A stretch of DNA of 64,000 nt, taken from positions 1 to 64,000 of the forward strand of contig NZ_JNYY01000001.1 in assembly GCF_000716785.1 (NCBI RefSeq), given 5' to 3'. This document shows positions 43,099-51,316 of the stretch, one piece after another (positions within the stretch are counted from its first letter, which is position 1; each line of letters opens with the position of its first letter). Under the pieces are notes generated by a model. It was not told the DNA's origin and did not search any database. It worked only from the letters and a program-made list of their open reading frames with translations. Position numbers and translations under genes: made by a program. This stretch comes from Amycolatopsis vancoresmycina (GTDB taxonomy: Bacteria; Actinomycetota; Actinomycetes; Mycobacteriales; Pseudonocardiaceae).

Positions 43099-44541
43099 TC
43101 AGTGCTCCGAAGTGGACGGTGCCATCGGCCCGCGCCGGATCAGCCAGCTGCCCGCGAACGCCAGCAGGCCGACCAGCCCGGCCACGACGAACGCCGCCCG
43201 CAGGCCCGCGGCGTCCGGGCTGCTCGCCGTCGCGTCGTGGCTGCCCAGCGTCGCGATGCTCACGAACATCGCCGTGCCGAGGGCGCCCGCCACCTGCTGC
43301 AGCGTCGAGAGGATCGCGCTGCCGTGGGAATAAAGGTGGTCCGGCAGCACGCCGAGGGCCTCGGTGAACAGCGGCGTCATCATCAGGCCGAGCCCGGCCA
43401 TCATCAGCACGTGGATCCCGATCACCGCGACCAGCGGCGAACCCGGCCCCAGCACCGCGAACAGCCCCAGCGAAGCCGCCATCGCCGCCGCGCCCGGGAT
43501 CACCAGCGGGCGGCCGCCGACCTTGTCGAACAGCGCCCCGACCGGGCGGCCCAGCAGACCCAGCACCAGCCCGCCCGGCAGCATCGCCAGCCCGCTGACG
43601 AACGTGCTCGTGTGCAGCACCGTCTGCAGGTACAGCGGCAGCAGGATCGCCGCCGCGCCGATCAGGCACACGAACAACAGCGCCGTCAGCACCAGCGCCA
43701 CCACGAAACTGCGGTGCGTGAACGGCCGCAGGTCCAGCAGCGCCCGGTCCCGGCGCTGCAACCGCAGCTGCCGCCAGACGAACACCGCCAGCGCCGCGAC
43801 CCCGGCCACGATCGGCACCCAGCCCGGCACCAGCGGCTCGGCCCCGGCCTGCTCCCCGCCGGCCGACAGGCCGAACAGCACCCCGCCGAACCCGATCGCC
43901 GACAACAGCACCGATGGCACGTCCAACGGCACCCGCCGGCGTTCGGCGGCCAGGCGCAGCAACAGCGCACCCGCCACCAGCGCGGCCACCGCCAGCGGCA
44001 GCACGATCCAGAACATCCAGCGCCAGCCCAGCGAAAGCACCGCGCCACCGATCGTCGGCCCGATCGCCGGCGCGACCGCGATCACGATGGTGATCGTGCC
44101 CATCGTCGCGCCGCGGCGCTCCGGCGGCACCAGCCGCATCACCGTCGTCATCAGCAACGGCAGCATCACCGCCGTGCCGCACGCCTGGATCACCCGCCCG
44201 GTCATCAGCAGGCCGAACCCGGGCGCGACACCGCACACCAGCGTGCCCAGGCTGAACGCCGACAGCGAGAAGAGGAACACCTCCCGCGGCGAGAACCGCT
44301 CCAGCAGGAACCCGGTCGTGGGAATGACGACCGCCATCGTCAGCAGGAACCCGCTGGTCAGCCACTGCACCGTCGTGGTCGGCACCCGCAGGTCGACGGT
44401 CAGCTCACGCAGCCCGACGCTCAGGATCGTCTCGTTGAGGATCATCACGAACGCGGAGAGCACGAGCACCCCGATGAGGAGCCCCGAGCGCGCCGGAGCG
44501 CGATCCAGGCCGGAAGACGGAGTGGACACGGTTTCGGTCAT
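43099..44541 (-). CDS. MFS transporter, DHA2 (14-TM) drug exporter
   Basis: A 480-residue EmrB/QacA-type transporter. Helix 1 is LLIGVLVLSAFVMILNETIL. Motif A-like and motif C elements are present (GRVIQACGTAVMLPLL; the antiporter motif region IAVAPAIGPTIGGAVLSLGWRW). About 14 hydrophobic helices cover the sequence. ATG 44541 is chosen; a longer frame to 44586 lacks support. The upstream region holds GGCACAC/GTGTGCC arms (44580-44608), a possible operator. It probably exports a toxic compound. Confidence 0.9.
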   Translation of the reverse strand: MTETVSTPSSGLDRAPARSGLLIGVLVLSAFVMILNETILSVGLRELTVDLRVPTTTVQWLTSGFLLTMAVVIPTTGFLLERFSPREVFLFSLSAFSLGTLVCGVAPGFGLLMTGRVIQACGTAVMLPLLMTTVMRLVPPERRGATMGTITIVIAVAPAIGPTIGGAVLSLGWRWMFWIVLPLAVAALVAGALLLRLAAERRRVPLDVPSVLLSAIGFGGVLFGLSAGGEQAGAEPLVPGWVPIVAGVAALAVFVWRQLRLQRRDRALLDLRPFTHRSFVVALVLTALLFVCLIGAAAILLPLYLQTVLHTSTFVSGLAMLPGGLVLGLLGRPVGALFDKVGGRPLVIPGAAAMAASLGLFAVLGPGSPLVAVIGIHVLMMAGLGLMMTPLFTEALGVLPDHLYSHGSAILSTLQQVAGALGTAMFVSIATLGSHDATASSPDAAGLRAAFVVAGLVGLLAFAGSWLIRRGPMAPSTSEH

Positions 44542-44655
44542 CGGGATGGGACTCTCCTGGTCGGCCGGGACGGCCGCGTGGCACACGGGACGTCCTTCGC
44601 AGTGTGCCCGTTTCGCACCCTCCCTGTCAGGCGGTTTTCGGTGAACCGGACCCCC

Positions 44656-44685
44656 TGCGAAGCCGTCTCGGGCGTCCGATATGCT
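44656..44685 (+). promoter_or_regulatory. Promoter of the tRNA-Val pair
   Basis: TGCGAA (44656-44661) and TATGCT (44680-44685) are separated by 18 bases and sit 25 bases before the first tRNA. The -10 box is a good housekeeping match and the -35 is weak. Confidence 0.5.
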
Positions 44686-44710
44686 TTCCGCCAGTACGAA
44701 GTTCCGCAGC

Positions 44711-44782
44711 GCGCGATTAGCTCAGCGGGAGAGCGCTTCCCTGACACGGAAGAGGTCACTGGTTCAATCCCAGTATCGCGCA
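44711..44782 (+). tRNA. tRNA-Val (anticodon GAC)
   Basis: A full cloverleaf of 72 bases. Acceptor GCGCGAT pairs with ATCGCGC (44775-44781), with discriminator A at 44782. The D-arm is GCTC...GAGC, the anticodon arm CTTCC/GGAAG with loop CTGACAC (anticodon GAC at 44743-44745), and the T-arm ACTGG-TTCAATC-CCAGT. CCA follows in the DNA (44783-44785). Confidence 0.97.
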
Positions 44783-44822
44783 CCACGAGTCCACCCCCCG
44801 GACCTCGTGAATTTCGTACCAC

Positions 44823-44894
44823 GGGCGATTAGCTCAGGGGGAGAGCGCTTCGTTCACACCGAAGAGGTCACTGGTTCGATCCCAGTATCGCCCA
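44823..44894 (+). tRNA. tRNA-Val (anticodon CAC)
   Basis: A full cloverleaf of 72 bases. Acceptor GGGCGAT pairs with ATCGCCC (44887-44893), discriminator A at 44894. The anticodon arm is CTTCG/CGAAG with loop TTCACAC (anticodon CAC at 44855-44857), and the T-arm ACTGG-TTCGATC-CCAGT. CCA is not encoded. It is 40 bases after the GAC gene and nearly identical to it outside the acceptor and anticodon stems, so the pair arose by duplication. Confidence 0.97.
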
Positions 44895-44905
44895 TTCGAA
44901 TCGGG

Positions 44906-44942
44906 GAGAGCCCTGTTCGCGGACTGCGCGAACGGGGCTCTC
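44906..44942 (+). terminator. Terminator of the tRNA-Val transcript
   Basis: A 16-base stem with one G-T pair: GAGAGCCCTGTTCGCG at 44906-44921 and CGCGAACGGGGCTCTC at 44927-44942, loop GACTG, followed by the T-rich TCATTCTGTGTCTTG. It starts 11 bases after the second tRNA. Confidence 0.88.
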
Positions 44943-44956
44943 TCATTCTGTGTCTT

Positions 44957-45000
44957 GTGGGGGCCGAGCCCCCACACCCCCGCCGGGGGCAAGCCCCCGG
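44957..45000. repeat. Two GC hairpins, common actinobacterial intergenic palindrome
   Basis: GTGGGGGC/GCCCCCAC (44957-44964 and 44968-44975) and CCGGGGGC/GCCCCCGG (44983-44990 and 44993-45000) are consecutive hairpins with 3- and 2-base loops. This GGGGGC-rich double palindrome is scattered between genes in many actinomycetes. It also lies 64 bases from the TetR gene end. Confidence 0.75.
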
Positions 45001-45064
45001 ACCCCCGCGTGTGGTTGCCTTGCGTTGGTGGGTGGCGGTTTTCGTTCACATCGGACTGTTTTGG

Positions 45065-45661
45065 TCACAGCAGGCGGCGCTGGAGTGCGTCGGCCATGAT
45101 CGTCGTCACCGTCGTTTCCAGTTCCTTGTCGTTCGGGAGGGTTCCTTGGCGGCGGCCTGCGAAGAGCAGGTGGGCTGCGCCGATCAACGACAGGGACAGT
45201 GAGTCCACCTCGGCGTCCGCCGCTATGCGGCCCTGTTCGCGCTCGGCTGACAGGTAGCTCTTCAGCATGTCGCGGGCCTCCGTCAAGATCGGGAGGCCGT
45301 TTCCCCGGCGCAAACGGGTGCGGAGCTCGTCGCGGAAGAAGACCAGGCTCGTCAACGCAAGTGACACGGGGTCGAACAGCTCCGTCAGCGCGTCGATGAG
45401 GTTTTCCGTCACCCCGCGGGTGCCCGCTGCTGCCCGCAGGAGGGCCGCCTGATCGGCCAAGCGGGCGAGGCGGTCGCGGACGAGGTCGGCCAGGAAGTCG
45501 TCGAAGTCCGTGAAGTAGCGGTGCAGGACCCCCTTAGCCACATCGGCTTCCGTGGTCACCGCGCGGCTGGTCAGGGCGTTCGGGCCGTCGCGGAGGAGGA
45601 CCCGCTCGGCCGCCTCGAACAGCTGCTTGCGCACGTCCCGCAGATGGACCCCGGTTGGCAT
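45065..45661 (-). CDS. TetR-family regulator
   Basis: A 198-residue regulator. The HTH (about 8-55) includes KQLFEAAERVLLRDGPNALTSRAV and GVLHRYFTDFDDFLADLV. The C-terminal region is helical with no recognised ligand motif. ATG 45661 is the only start giving a normal HTH distance. It diverges from a methyltransferase gene, with two palindromic operators in the 63-base gap. Autorepression and repression of the methyltransferase are the likely regulation. Confidence 0.9.
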   Translation of the reverse strand: MPTGVHLRDVRKQLFEAAERVLLRDGPNALTSRAVTTEADVAKGVLHRYFTDFDDFLADLVRDRLARLADQAALLRAAAGTRGVTENLIDALTELFDPVSLALTSLVFFRDELRTRLRRGNGLPILTEARDMLKSYLSAEREQGRIAADAEVDSLSLSLIGAAHLLFAGRRQGTLPNDKELETTVTTIMADALQRRLL

Positions 45662-45693
45662 GGCCCCATTCTCCGATACGGCCGGTGGTTGTC

Positions 45694-45734
45694 CTAGTGG
45701 GCGAGCGCCCATTAGAGTGGGCGCATGCCCACTC
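45694..45734. promoter_or_regulatory. Two tandem palindromic operators in the divergent promoter
   Basis: CTAGTGGGCG/CGCCCATTAG (45694-45715, one mismatch) and GAGTGGGC/GCCCACTC (45715-45734, perfect arms) have centres 20 bases apart, about two helical turns. The second surrounds the ATG of the methyltransferase (45725). A TetR dimer pair binding here would block both genes. Confidence 0.72.
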
Positions 45735-46507
45735 AACCTCATGAAGCCCGCGCGATGGCAGAGTCCTTCGGTGCCGATGTCGAACGCTACGACCGGGCGC
45801 GGCCGGAGTACCCGCGTGACCTGGTGGACCGGGTGGTCGCCGAGAGTCCCGGGGCCGATGTCCTCGACGTCGGGTGCGGGACCGGGATCGAGGCGCGGCA
45901 GTTCCGCGCCGCCGGCTGCCGGGTGCTCGGCGTCGACCCCGACGCGCGGATGGCCGCCTTCGCCCGCCGCGGCGGGATCGACGTGGAGGTGGCGGCGTTC
46001 GAGGACTGGGAGCCGGCCGGGCGGACCTTCGACGCCGTCGTCGCCGGGCAGGCCTGGCACTGGGTGGACCCGGTGGCGGGACCGGCCAAGGCGGCCCGGA
46101 TCCTGCGGCCCGGCGGGCTGCTCGCCGTCTTCGCCCACGTGTTCCAGCCGCCCGCGGCGGTCGCGGAGGCCTTCGCCGCGGCGTGCCGGCGGGTGCTGCC
46201 GGGCTCGCCCTTCGCGGGGGAGTCCCGGCCGGCCTCCGACGTCTACGACGTGATGTTCACCGGTTTCGCCGACGCGATCGCGAAAACCGGCGGCCTCGGG
46301 GCCCCGGACCGCCGCCGCTTCACGTGGGAGCGGACCTACACGCGCGACGAGTGGCTGGACTTCCTGCCCACCACCGGCGGGCTGACCCGGGTGCCGCCGG
46401 GAGTGCTCGCGGAGGTGCTGGCCGAGGTCGGCGCGGCCATCGACGGGCTCGGCGGGAGCTTCGTGCTGCCGTACACGACCCTGGCCGTCGTCGCCCGGAA
46501 GTATTGA
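45725..46507 (+). CDS. Class I SAM-dependent methyltransferase
   Basis: A 260-residue methyltransferase. Motif I is VLDVGCGTGIEARQF near residue 42, followed by VDPDARMAAFA and the DAVVAGQAWHWVDP segment, which matches the Methyltransf_11 family. The C-terminal third carries a small-molecule substrate cap. Its promoter is shared with the TetR gene, which suggests that the enzyme modifies a toxic or signalling compound sensed by TetR. Confidence 0.9.
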   Translation: MPTQPHEARAMAESFGADVERYDRARPEYPRDLVDRVVAESPGADVLDVGCGTGIEARQFRAAGCRVLGVDPDARMAAFARRGGIDVEVAAFEDWEPAGRTFDAVVAGQAWHWVDPVAGPAKAARILRPGGLLAVFAHVFQPPAAVAEAFAAACRRVLPGSPFAGESRPASDVYDVMFTGFADAIAKTGGLGAPDRRRFTWERTYTRDEWLDFLPTTGGLTRVPPGVLAEVLAEVGAAIDGLGGSFVLPYTTLAVVARKY

Positions 46508-46538
46508 CAAAAAAAGTTGTCGGTGAGACCTTGGTGGC

Positions 46539-46790
46539 ATGTCCTTCCAGGCTTACCTCGACAACGCCGAGAAACAGACCGGCATCACCCCGCGCGGCTT
46601 CCTCGACCTGGCCGCCGCCCAGAACCGCACGAAGCACGGCGAAATCATCACCTGGCTGAAGACCGAACACGGCCTCGGCCACGGCCACGCGACGGCCATC
46701 GCCCGCCTCATCACGAAGGGCCCCGAGTTCGTCGCCGCCCACCACACCGGCGGCGTCCTCCACCTCGACGGCCTGGCCGCCCGGCCCTGA
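46539..46790 (+). CDS. DUF4287 domain-containing protein
   Basis: An 83-residue protein. The opening FQAYLDNAEKQTGITPRGFL, the Lys-rich IITWLKTEHGLGHGHATAIA and the ending match DUF4287, a small helical domain of unknown function widespread in actinobacteria, often linked to DUF5655. No signal peptide is present. A short A-rich hairpin (GACAA/TTGTC) lies 31 bases upstream. It is probably transcribed with the methyltransferase, 31 bases before it. Confidence 0.85.
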   Translation: MSFQAYLDNAEKQTGITPRGFLDLAAAQNRTKHGEIITWLKTEHGLGHGHATAIARLITKGPEFVAAHHTGGVLHLDGLAARP

Positions 46791-46821
46791 CCCGGGCGGC
46801 CCCGCCGCCGTGCTGCCCCGC

Positions 46822-46875
46822 CAATCACGCGAGATCCGCGCCCAATCACGCGAGATGCCCGCTCAATCACGCGAG
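46822..46875. repeat. Three-copy 21-base tandem repeat CAATCACGCGAG
   Basis: CAATCACGCGAG starts at 46822, 46843 and 46864, an exact 21-base period, separated by variable 9-base spacers. It lies between convergent genes (46790 stop, 46892 stop). The unit count is too low and the spacers too short for CRISPR. It may be a member of an interspersed intergenic repeat family. Confidence 0.75.
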
Positions 46876-46891
46876 TTCCGCGTTCCCGGCC

Positions 46892-47650
46892 TCAGGCGGG
46901 CGCGATCGGCCCGAGGAACGTCCCGCCGGAGACGTCGAGCGTGCGGCCGGTGATCCACCGCCCGCCCGGCCCGGTAAGGAAACCCACCACGTCGGCGACG
47001 TCCTCCGGCTCGCCGATCCGGCCCAGCGCCGTCATCGCGGTGAGGCCGGCCGCCGCCTCCGGGATGGCCAGCAGCGGCTCCGTCATGTCCGTGCGGATCG
47101 GGCCCGGGGCGACCGTGTTCACCGTGATCCCGCGGTGGCCGAGCTCGTTCGCCAGCGTCGGGGCGAGCGCCTCGACCGCGGCTTTGCTGATCGTGTAACC
47201 GATCTGGCTCTGCACCGCGATCCGGCTGGCCATCGAGCCGACGGTGACGATCCGGCCGCCGTCGTTCAGCACCGGCAGCAGCCGCCGGATCAGCAACGTC
47301 GGTGTCTTGACGTTGATGGCCAGCAGCTGGTCCAGCTCCTCCTCGGTCAGCTGCCCGATCGTGCTGTGCGAGCCGATTCCCGCGTTGCTGACCAGGATGT
47401 CCAAGCCGTCGCCGAACTCCGCGGCGACCGCGTCCGCCAGCCGGTCGACGGCGCCGGCTTCGCCGAACCGGGCCGCCACGGTGAACGCGCGGCCGCCCGC
47501 CGCCTCGATCAGCGCGACGGTTTCCTTCGCCGCCACCTCGTTGCCGCCGTGGTGCACGGCGACCACGGCGCCGTCCGCGGCCAGCCGCCGGGCGATCGCG
47601 CGGCCGATTCCCCGCGAAGCCCCCGTCACCAAGGCGTTCCTGCTCGTCAT
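46892..47650 (-). CDS. Short-chain dehydrogenase (FabG-like SDR)
   Basis: A 252-residue classical SDR. The cofactor motif is TGASRGIGRAIA near residue 9, NAGIG near residue 87, catalytic Ser in GSMASRIAV, YTISKAAVEAL (Tyr-x-x-x-Lys), and the C-terminal ISGGTFLG-type tail ends DVSGGTFLGPIAPA. It reduces or oxidises a small alcohol/ketone with NADP(H). It lies on the same strand as the MFS gene, 122 bases away, and possibly in the same regulon with the P450. Confidence 0.92.
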   Translation of the reverse strand: MTSRNALVTGASRGIGRAIARRLAADGAVVAVHHGGNEVAAKETVALIEAAGGRAFTVAARFGEAGAVDRLADAVAAEFGDGLDILVSNAGIGSHSTIGQLTEEELDQLLAINVKTPTLLIRRLLPVLNDGGRIVTVGSMASRIAVQSQIGYTISKAAVEALAPTLANELGHRGITVNTVAPGPIRTDMTEPLLAIPEAAAGLTAMTALGRIGEPEDVADVVGFLTGPGGRWITGRTLDVSGGTFLGPIAPA

Positions 47651-47686
47651 GTCCGGCTCCTCCGGGTCGGTGCCGGACCCTGGTGG

Positions 47687-47724
47687 CCCGGCGCTGACCG
47701 AAGGTTTCCGCCCGGCGCTGACCG
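47687..47724. repeat. Direct repeat CCCGGCGCTGACCG, 24-base period
   Basis: Two identical 14-mers at 47687-47700 and 47711-47724 lie in the leader of the minus-strand SDR gene. They could bind a regulator or reflect a local duplication. They are noted only because both copies are exact. Confidence 0.4.
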
Positions 47725-47772
47725 GACACGCACCGTGCGCGCACCGCCGCCGGAGCAGCGGTGCGCGGACGG

Positions 47773-49224
47773 TCAGCGAGCCGCGGCCGCGGGTTCCGGG
47801 CGGGCCGCGGCGGGCACCGCCGGGGACCACCGGGGCAGGAACGCGGCGACGGCCAGTGCGATCAGCGCGGCCGCCGAGCCCATCCCCAGCACCAGCCGGA
47901 AACCGTTCTGCGACGGCAGGGTCGCCGGCCCGAACGAGATGGTCAGCCGGGCCAGGATCAGCCCGGCGGTGGCGCTCGACACCGACGTCCCGATCGAGCG
48001 CATCAGCGTGTTCAGGCTGTTGGCGGCGGCGGTTTCCGACACCGGCACGGCGCCCATCACCAGCGCCGGCATGGCGCCGTAGGCCAGCCCGATCCCGGCG
48101 CCGATGACGCACGAGATCAGCACCAGGTGCCAGGTCGCGCTCATCAGGACGACGCCGAGGGCGTACCCCGCCGCGACGACCACCGCGCCGAGCATCAGCG
48201 TGGTCTTCGGGCCACGGGTCCGCGTGATGCGCGCGGACACCGGCGCCAGCGCCATCATGACCAGCCCGGACGGCGCCATCACCAGGCCCACGGCCAGCAT
48301 CGACCGGCCGAGGCCGTACCCGGTGGCCGCCGGCAGCTGCAGCAGCTGCGGCAGCACCAGCGACATCGCGAACATCGAGAAGCCGAACACCGCGGACGCG
48401 ATGTTCGTCAGCAGCACCTGCCGCCGCGCGCTCGTCCGCAGGTCCACCAGCGGCTGCCGGGTCCGCAGCTCCCAGCGGCCCCACAGCAGCAGGACGACGG
48501 CGGCCGCGGCGAACAGCCCGAGCGTCGCGCCGCTGCCCCAGCCCCAGTCGGCGCCCTTCGAGATGGCCAGCAGCAGGCACACCAGCGCCACCGAGAGCCC
48601 GGCCGCGCCGGGCACGTCGAACCGGCCGCCGGTGCGGACCGGCGACTCCGGCACCAGCGCCACGACCAGCGCGGTGACGACGACGCCGAGCCCGGCCGCG
48701 GTCCAGAAGAGCGCGTGCCAGTCGGCGTTTTCGGCCAGCAGCGCCGCCGCGGGCAGGCCCAGTGCGCCGCCGACGCCGAGCGACGCGCTCATCAGCGCGG
48801 TGGCCGAGCCGAGCCGTTCGGCGGGCAGCTCGTCGCGCATGATGCTGATCCCGAGCGGGATGACGCCGGCGGCGAGGCCCTGCAGGGTCCGCCCGGCGAC
48901 CATCGGCACGAGGCTGTCGGAGAGCGCGCCGATCGCCGAACCCACGACCAGCGCGCCGAGGCTGATCAGCAGCATCCGCCGCTTGCCGTACATGTCGCCG
49001 AGCCGGCCCATGGTCGGCGTGGCCACGGCGCCGGCGAGCAGGGTGGCGGTGATGGCCCAGGTGGCGTCGGCGGCGGACGCGTGCAGCAGTGCGGGCAGCG
49101 CCGGGATCAGCGGGATGACCAGCGTCTGCATCAGCGAGACGGTGATGCCCGCGAGGGCGAGGACCGCGACGACGAGGTTCGCGCGCGGCGACGCCTCCCC
49201 GGCGGCTCTGGATGGATCGGGCAC
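47773..49224 (-). CDS. MFS transporter
   Basis: A 483-residue 14-helix-type MFS protein. Helix 1 is VVAVLALAGITVSLMQTLVIPLIPALP. Motif A is GRLGDMYGKRRML near residue 75, and GRTLQGLAAGVIPLGISIM matches helix 4 of DHA2 exporters. GTG 49224 is chosen because GGAGGA lies 6 bases upstream. The promoter faces the P450 gene across an operator, so exporter and P450 are likely co-induced. Confidence 0.9.
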   Translation of the reverse strand: MPDPSRAAGEASPRANLVVAVLALAGITVSLMQTLVIPLIPALPALLHASAADATWAITATLLAGAVATPTMGRLGDMYGKRRMLLISLGALVVGSAIGALSDSLVPMVAGRTLQGLAAGVIPLGISIMRDELPAERLGSATALMSASLGVGGALGLPAAALLAENADWHALFWTAAGLGVVVTALVVALVPESPVRTGGRFDVPGAAGLSVALVCLLLAISKGADWGWGSGATLGLFAAAAVVLLLWGRWELRTRQPLVDLRTSARRQVLLTNIASAVFGFSMFAMSLVLPQLLQLPAATGYGLGRSMLAVGLVMAPSGLVMMALAPVSARITRTRGPKTTLMLGAVVVAAGYALGVVLMSATWHLVLISCVIGAGIGLAYGAMPALVMGAVPVSETAAANSLNTLMRSIGTSVSSATAGLILARLTISFGPATLPSQNGFRLVLGMGSAAALIALAVAAFLPRWSPAVPAAARPEPAAAAR

Positions 49225-49260
49225 GAGCGGTCCTCCGGGTGATCGGGTAGCAGAGTTCAA

Positions 49261-49282
49261 TTAAATCAGTCGCTTGACTTAG
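49261..49282. promoter_or_regulatory. TetR-type operator, copy 2
   Basis: TAAATCAGTCGCTTGACTTA at 49262-49281 is a nearly perfect palindrome: the TAARTCA arms flank a 6-base centre. Its reverse complement matches the site at 24388-24409 in 17 of 18 core positions. It sits in the 111-base gap between the divergent MFS and P450 genes. Confidence 0.7.
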
Positions 49283-49335
49283 CGTAGCAGCCTTCGGTTG
49301 ACTGCTGACGAACTGACGGCGACCGTGGAGGAACG

Positions 49336-50538
49336 ATGACGACCACTGAGATTCCCGAGTTCCCGATGCCCCGGGCCGCGGGCTGCCCGTTCGACCCGCC
49401 GCCCGCCGCCCGCGCGCTGCAGGAGGAGACCCCGCTCGCCCGGGTCCGGCTCTGGGACGGCAGCACGCCGTGGCTGGTGACCCGCTACGCCGACCAGCGG
49501 GAGCTGCTGGTGGATCCCCGGGTCAGCGCCGACATCACCCGGCCCGGGTACCCGAGCCCCGCGCCGCTGCCGAAGCGCGGCACCGGGTTCGGCTTCATCC
49601 TGATGGACAACCCGGAACACGCGCGGCTGCGCAAGATGGTGACGGCGCCGTTCACGATCCGCCGGGTCGCCGCGATGCGCCCGGCGGTGCAGCGGATCGT
49701 CGACGACCTGATCGACGAGCTGCTGGCCGGCCCGAAGCCGGTGGACCTCGTCGAGGCGTTCGCGCTGCCGGTGCCGTCACTGGTGATCTGCGAGCTGCTC
49801 GGCGTCCCGTACGCCGATCACGACTTCTTCCAGGAGAACAGCAAGGTCATCGTCCGCCGTGACGCGAAGCCCGAGGAGCGGGCGGCCGGGCACCAGGCGC
49901 TGATCGGCTACCTCGACCGGCTGGTGGGGGCGAAGCTCGAGAATCCTGCGGACGACCTGCTTTCCGGTGTCGCCGCCCGGGTCGCGGCGGGGGAGCTGAC
50001 CCGGGCCGAAGCGGCGCAAATGGGCCTGCTGCTGCTCGTCGCCGGCCACGAGACGACGGCGAACATGATCGCGCTCGGCACCCTGGCCCTGCTGGAGCAC
50101 CCGGACCAGCTGGCGCTGCTGCGCGAGTCCGACGACCCGGCGCTGGTCGCGTCGGCGGTCGAAGAGCTGTTGCGCTACTTGAACATCACGCACAACGGGC
50201 GCCGGCGCGTCGCGCTGGAGGACATCGAAATCGCCGGGGAGACGATCCGCGCGGGCGAGGGCCTGATCATGGCGAGCGACATCGCCAACCGCGACCCGGA
50301 GGTGTTCCCCGACGGCGACCGGCTGGACCTCACCCGCGACTCGCACCGGCACGTCGCCTTCGGCTTCGGCGTCCACCAGTGTCTCGGCCAGCCGCTGGCC
50401 CGGCTCGAGCTGCAGGTCGTCTACAGCACGCTGTACCGCCGGATCCCGACGCTGGCGCCGGCCACCGACGTCGGGCGGATCCCGTTCAAGCACGACGGAT
50501 CCGTCTACGGCGTCTACGAACTGCCGGTGACCTGGTAG
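49336..50538 (+). CDS. Cytochrome P450 (CYP105-like)
   Basis: A 400-residue bacterial class I P450. Helix I contains LVAGHETTANMIALG near residue 235, the ExxR motif is VEELLRYLN, and the haem-binding loop FGFGVHQCLGQPLARLEL has the Cys ligand near residue 350. The N-terminal HARLRKMV and overall length match CYP105-type enzymes, which hydroxylate macrolides, steroids and xenobiotics with ferredoxin as donor. No ferredoxin gene is adjacent. The stop is 2 bases before the convergent lexA stop. Confidence 0.93.
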   Translation: MTTTEIPEFPMPRAAGCPFDPPPAARALQEETPLARVRLWDGSTPWLVTRYADQRELLVDPRVSADITRPGYPSPAPLPKRGTGFGFILMDNPEHARLRKMVTAPFTIRRVAAMRPAVQRIVDDLIDELLAGPKPVDLVEAFALPVPSLVICELLGVPYADHDFFQENSKVIVRRDAKPEERAAGHQALIGYLDRLVGAKLENPADDLLSGVAARVAAGELTRAEAAQMGLLLLVAGHETTANMIALGTLALLEHPDQLALLRESDDPALVASAVEELLRYLNITHNGRRRVALEDIEIAGETIRAGEGLIMASDIANRDPEVFPDGDRLDLTRDSHRHVAFGFGVHQCLGQPLARLELQVVYSTLYRRIPTLAPATDVGRIPFKHDGSVYGVYELPVTW

Positions 50539-50539
50539 G

Positions 50540-51193
50540 TCAGACGCTGCGCAGCACCGACACGACCGCGCCCAGGATCGTGGCGCGGTCGCCGTCGATG
50601 ACGTCGTAGGCCGGGTTGCGGGGCTCGAGGTAGACGTGCCCGTCGCGGCGGCGGTACACCTTGACGGTCGCCTCTTCGTCGATCATCGCCGCGACGATCT
50701 GCCCCGAGTGCGCCTCCGACTGCTGCTTCACCACGACGATGTCGCCGTCGCAGATGGCCGCGTCGATCATCGAATCCCCGCGCACGCGCAGCCCGAAGAC
50801 GTTCCCGCGCCCGGTCAGGTCGCGGGGCAGCTTGAGGACGTCGTCGACGTGCTCGACGGCCGAGATCGGCGTGCCGGCGGCGATGTCGCCGACCACGGGC
50901 ACCGGCACCGAGTCGCCGTCCTCGGGGGCGGCGGTGCCGTGCAGGAACGCGCGCACGTCCATCGGCCGCGAGACTCCCGCGCCGCGGCGCAGGTACCCCT
51001 TGTCCTCCAGCGCGGCCAGGTGCTTCGACACCGACGACGTCGACTGCAGGCCGACGGCGTCGCCGATCTCCCGGGTGCTGGGGGAGTAGCCGTGCCGGAC
51101 CACCCAGTCCCGGATCGCCACCAGGATCTTCTGCTGCCGCTCCGGCAGCAGCGAGGGGTCGAGGTGCTCGAACGTGTCGTCGTAGGTGGTCAC
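50540..51193 (-). CDS. lexA: LexA repressor
   Basis: A 217-residue SOS repressor. The N-terminal wHTH has RQQKILVAIRDWVVRHGYSP, and the recognition helix SVSKHLAAL is near residue 50. The autocleavage site is Ala-Gly in GDIAAGTP near residue 101. The catalytic Ser is in GDSMIDA and the Lys in ATVKVYRR, so the serine-lysine dyad is intact. GTG 51193 matches the family length. It is convergent with the P450 and shares its upstream region with the AA10 gene. No consensus SOS box (CGAAC-4-GTTCG) was seen in its promoter. Confidence 0.97.
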   Translation of the reverse strand: MTTYDDTFEHLDPSLLPERQQKILVAIRDWVVRHGYSPSTREIGDAVGLQSTSSVSKHLAALEDKGYLRRGAGVSRPMDVRAFLHGTAAPEDGDSVPVPVVGDIAAGTPISAVEHVDDVLKLPRDLTGRGNVFGLRVRGDSMIDAAICDGDIVVVKQQSEAHSGQIVAAMIDEEATVKVYRRRDGHVYLEPRNPAYDVIDGDRATILGAVVSVLRSV

Positions 51194-51316
51194 GGGCGTG
51201 ATCCTAGGGGCTGCGGCCGGCCGCTCGCCGCCCGGTCCCCGGCACGCGGTCCCGCTGACCGGAACACCGGGTGACGGTTGGCGCCTTACCAACACCAACC
51301 GGGACTTTGCCAGCCG

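Noticed and set aside
46822..46875. A short CRISPR array
   Set aside because: The repeats are 12 bases, the spacers 9 bases, there are only three copies, and no cas gene is present.
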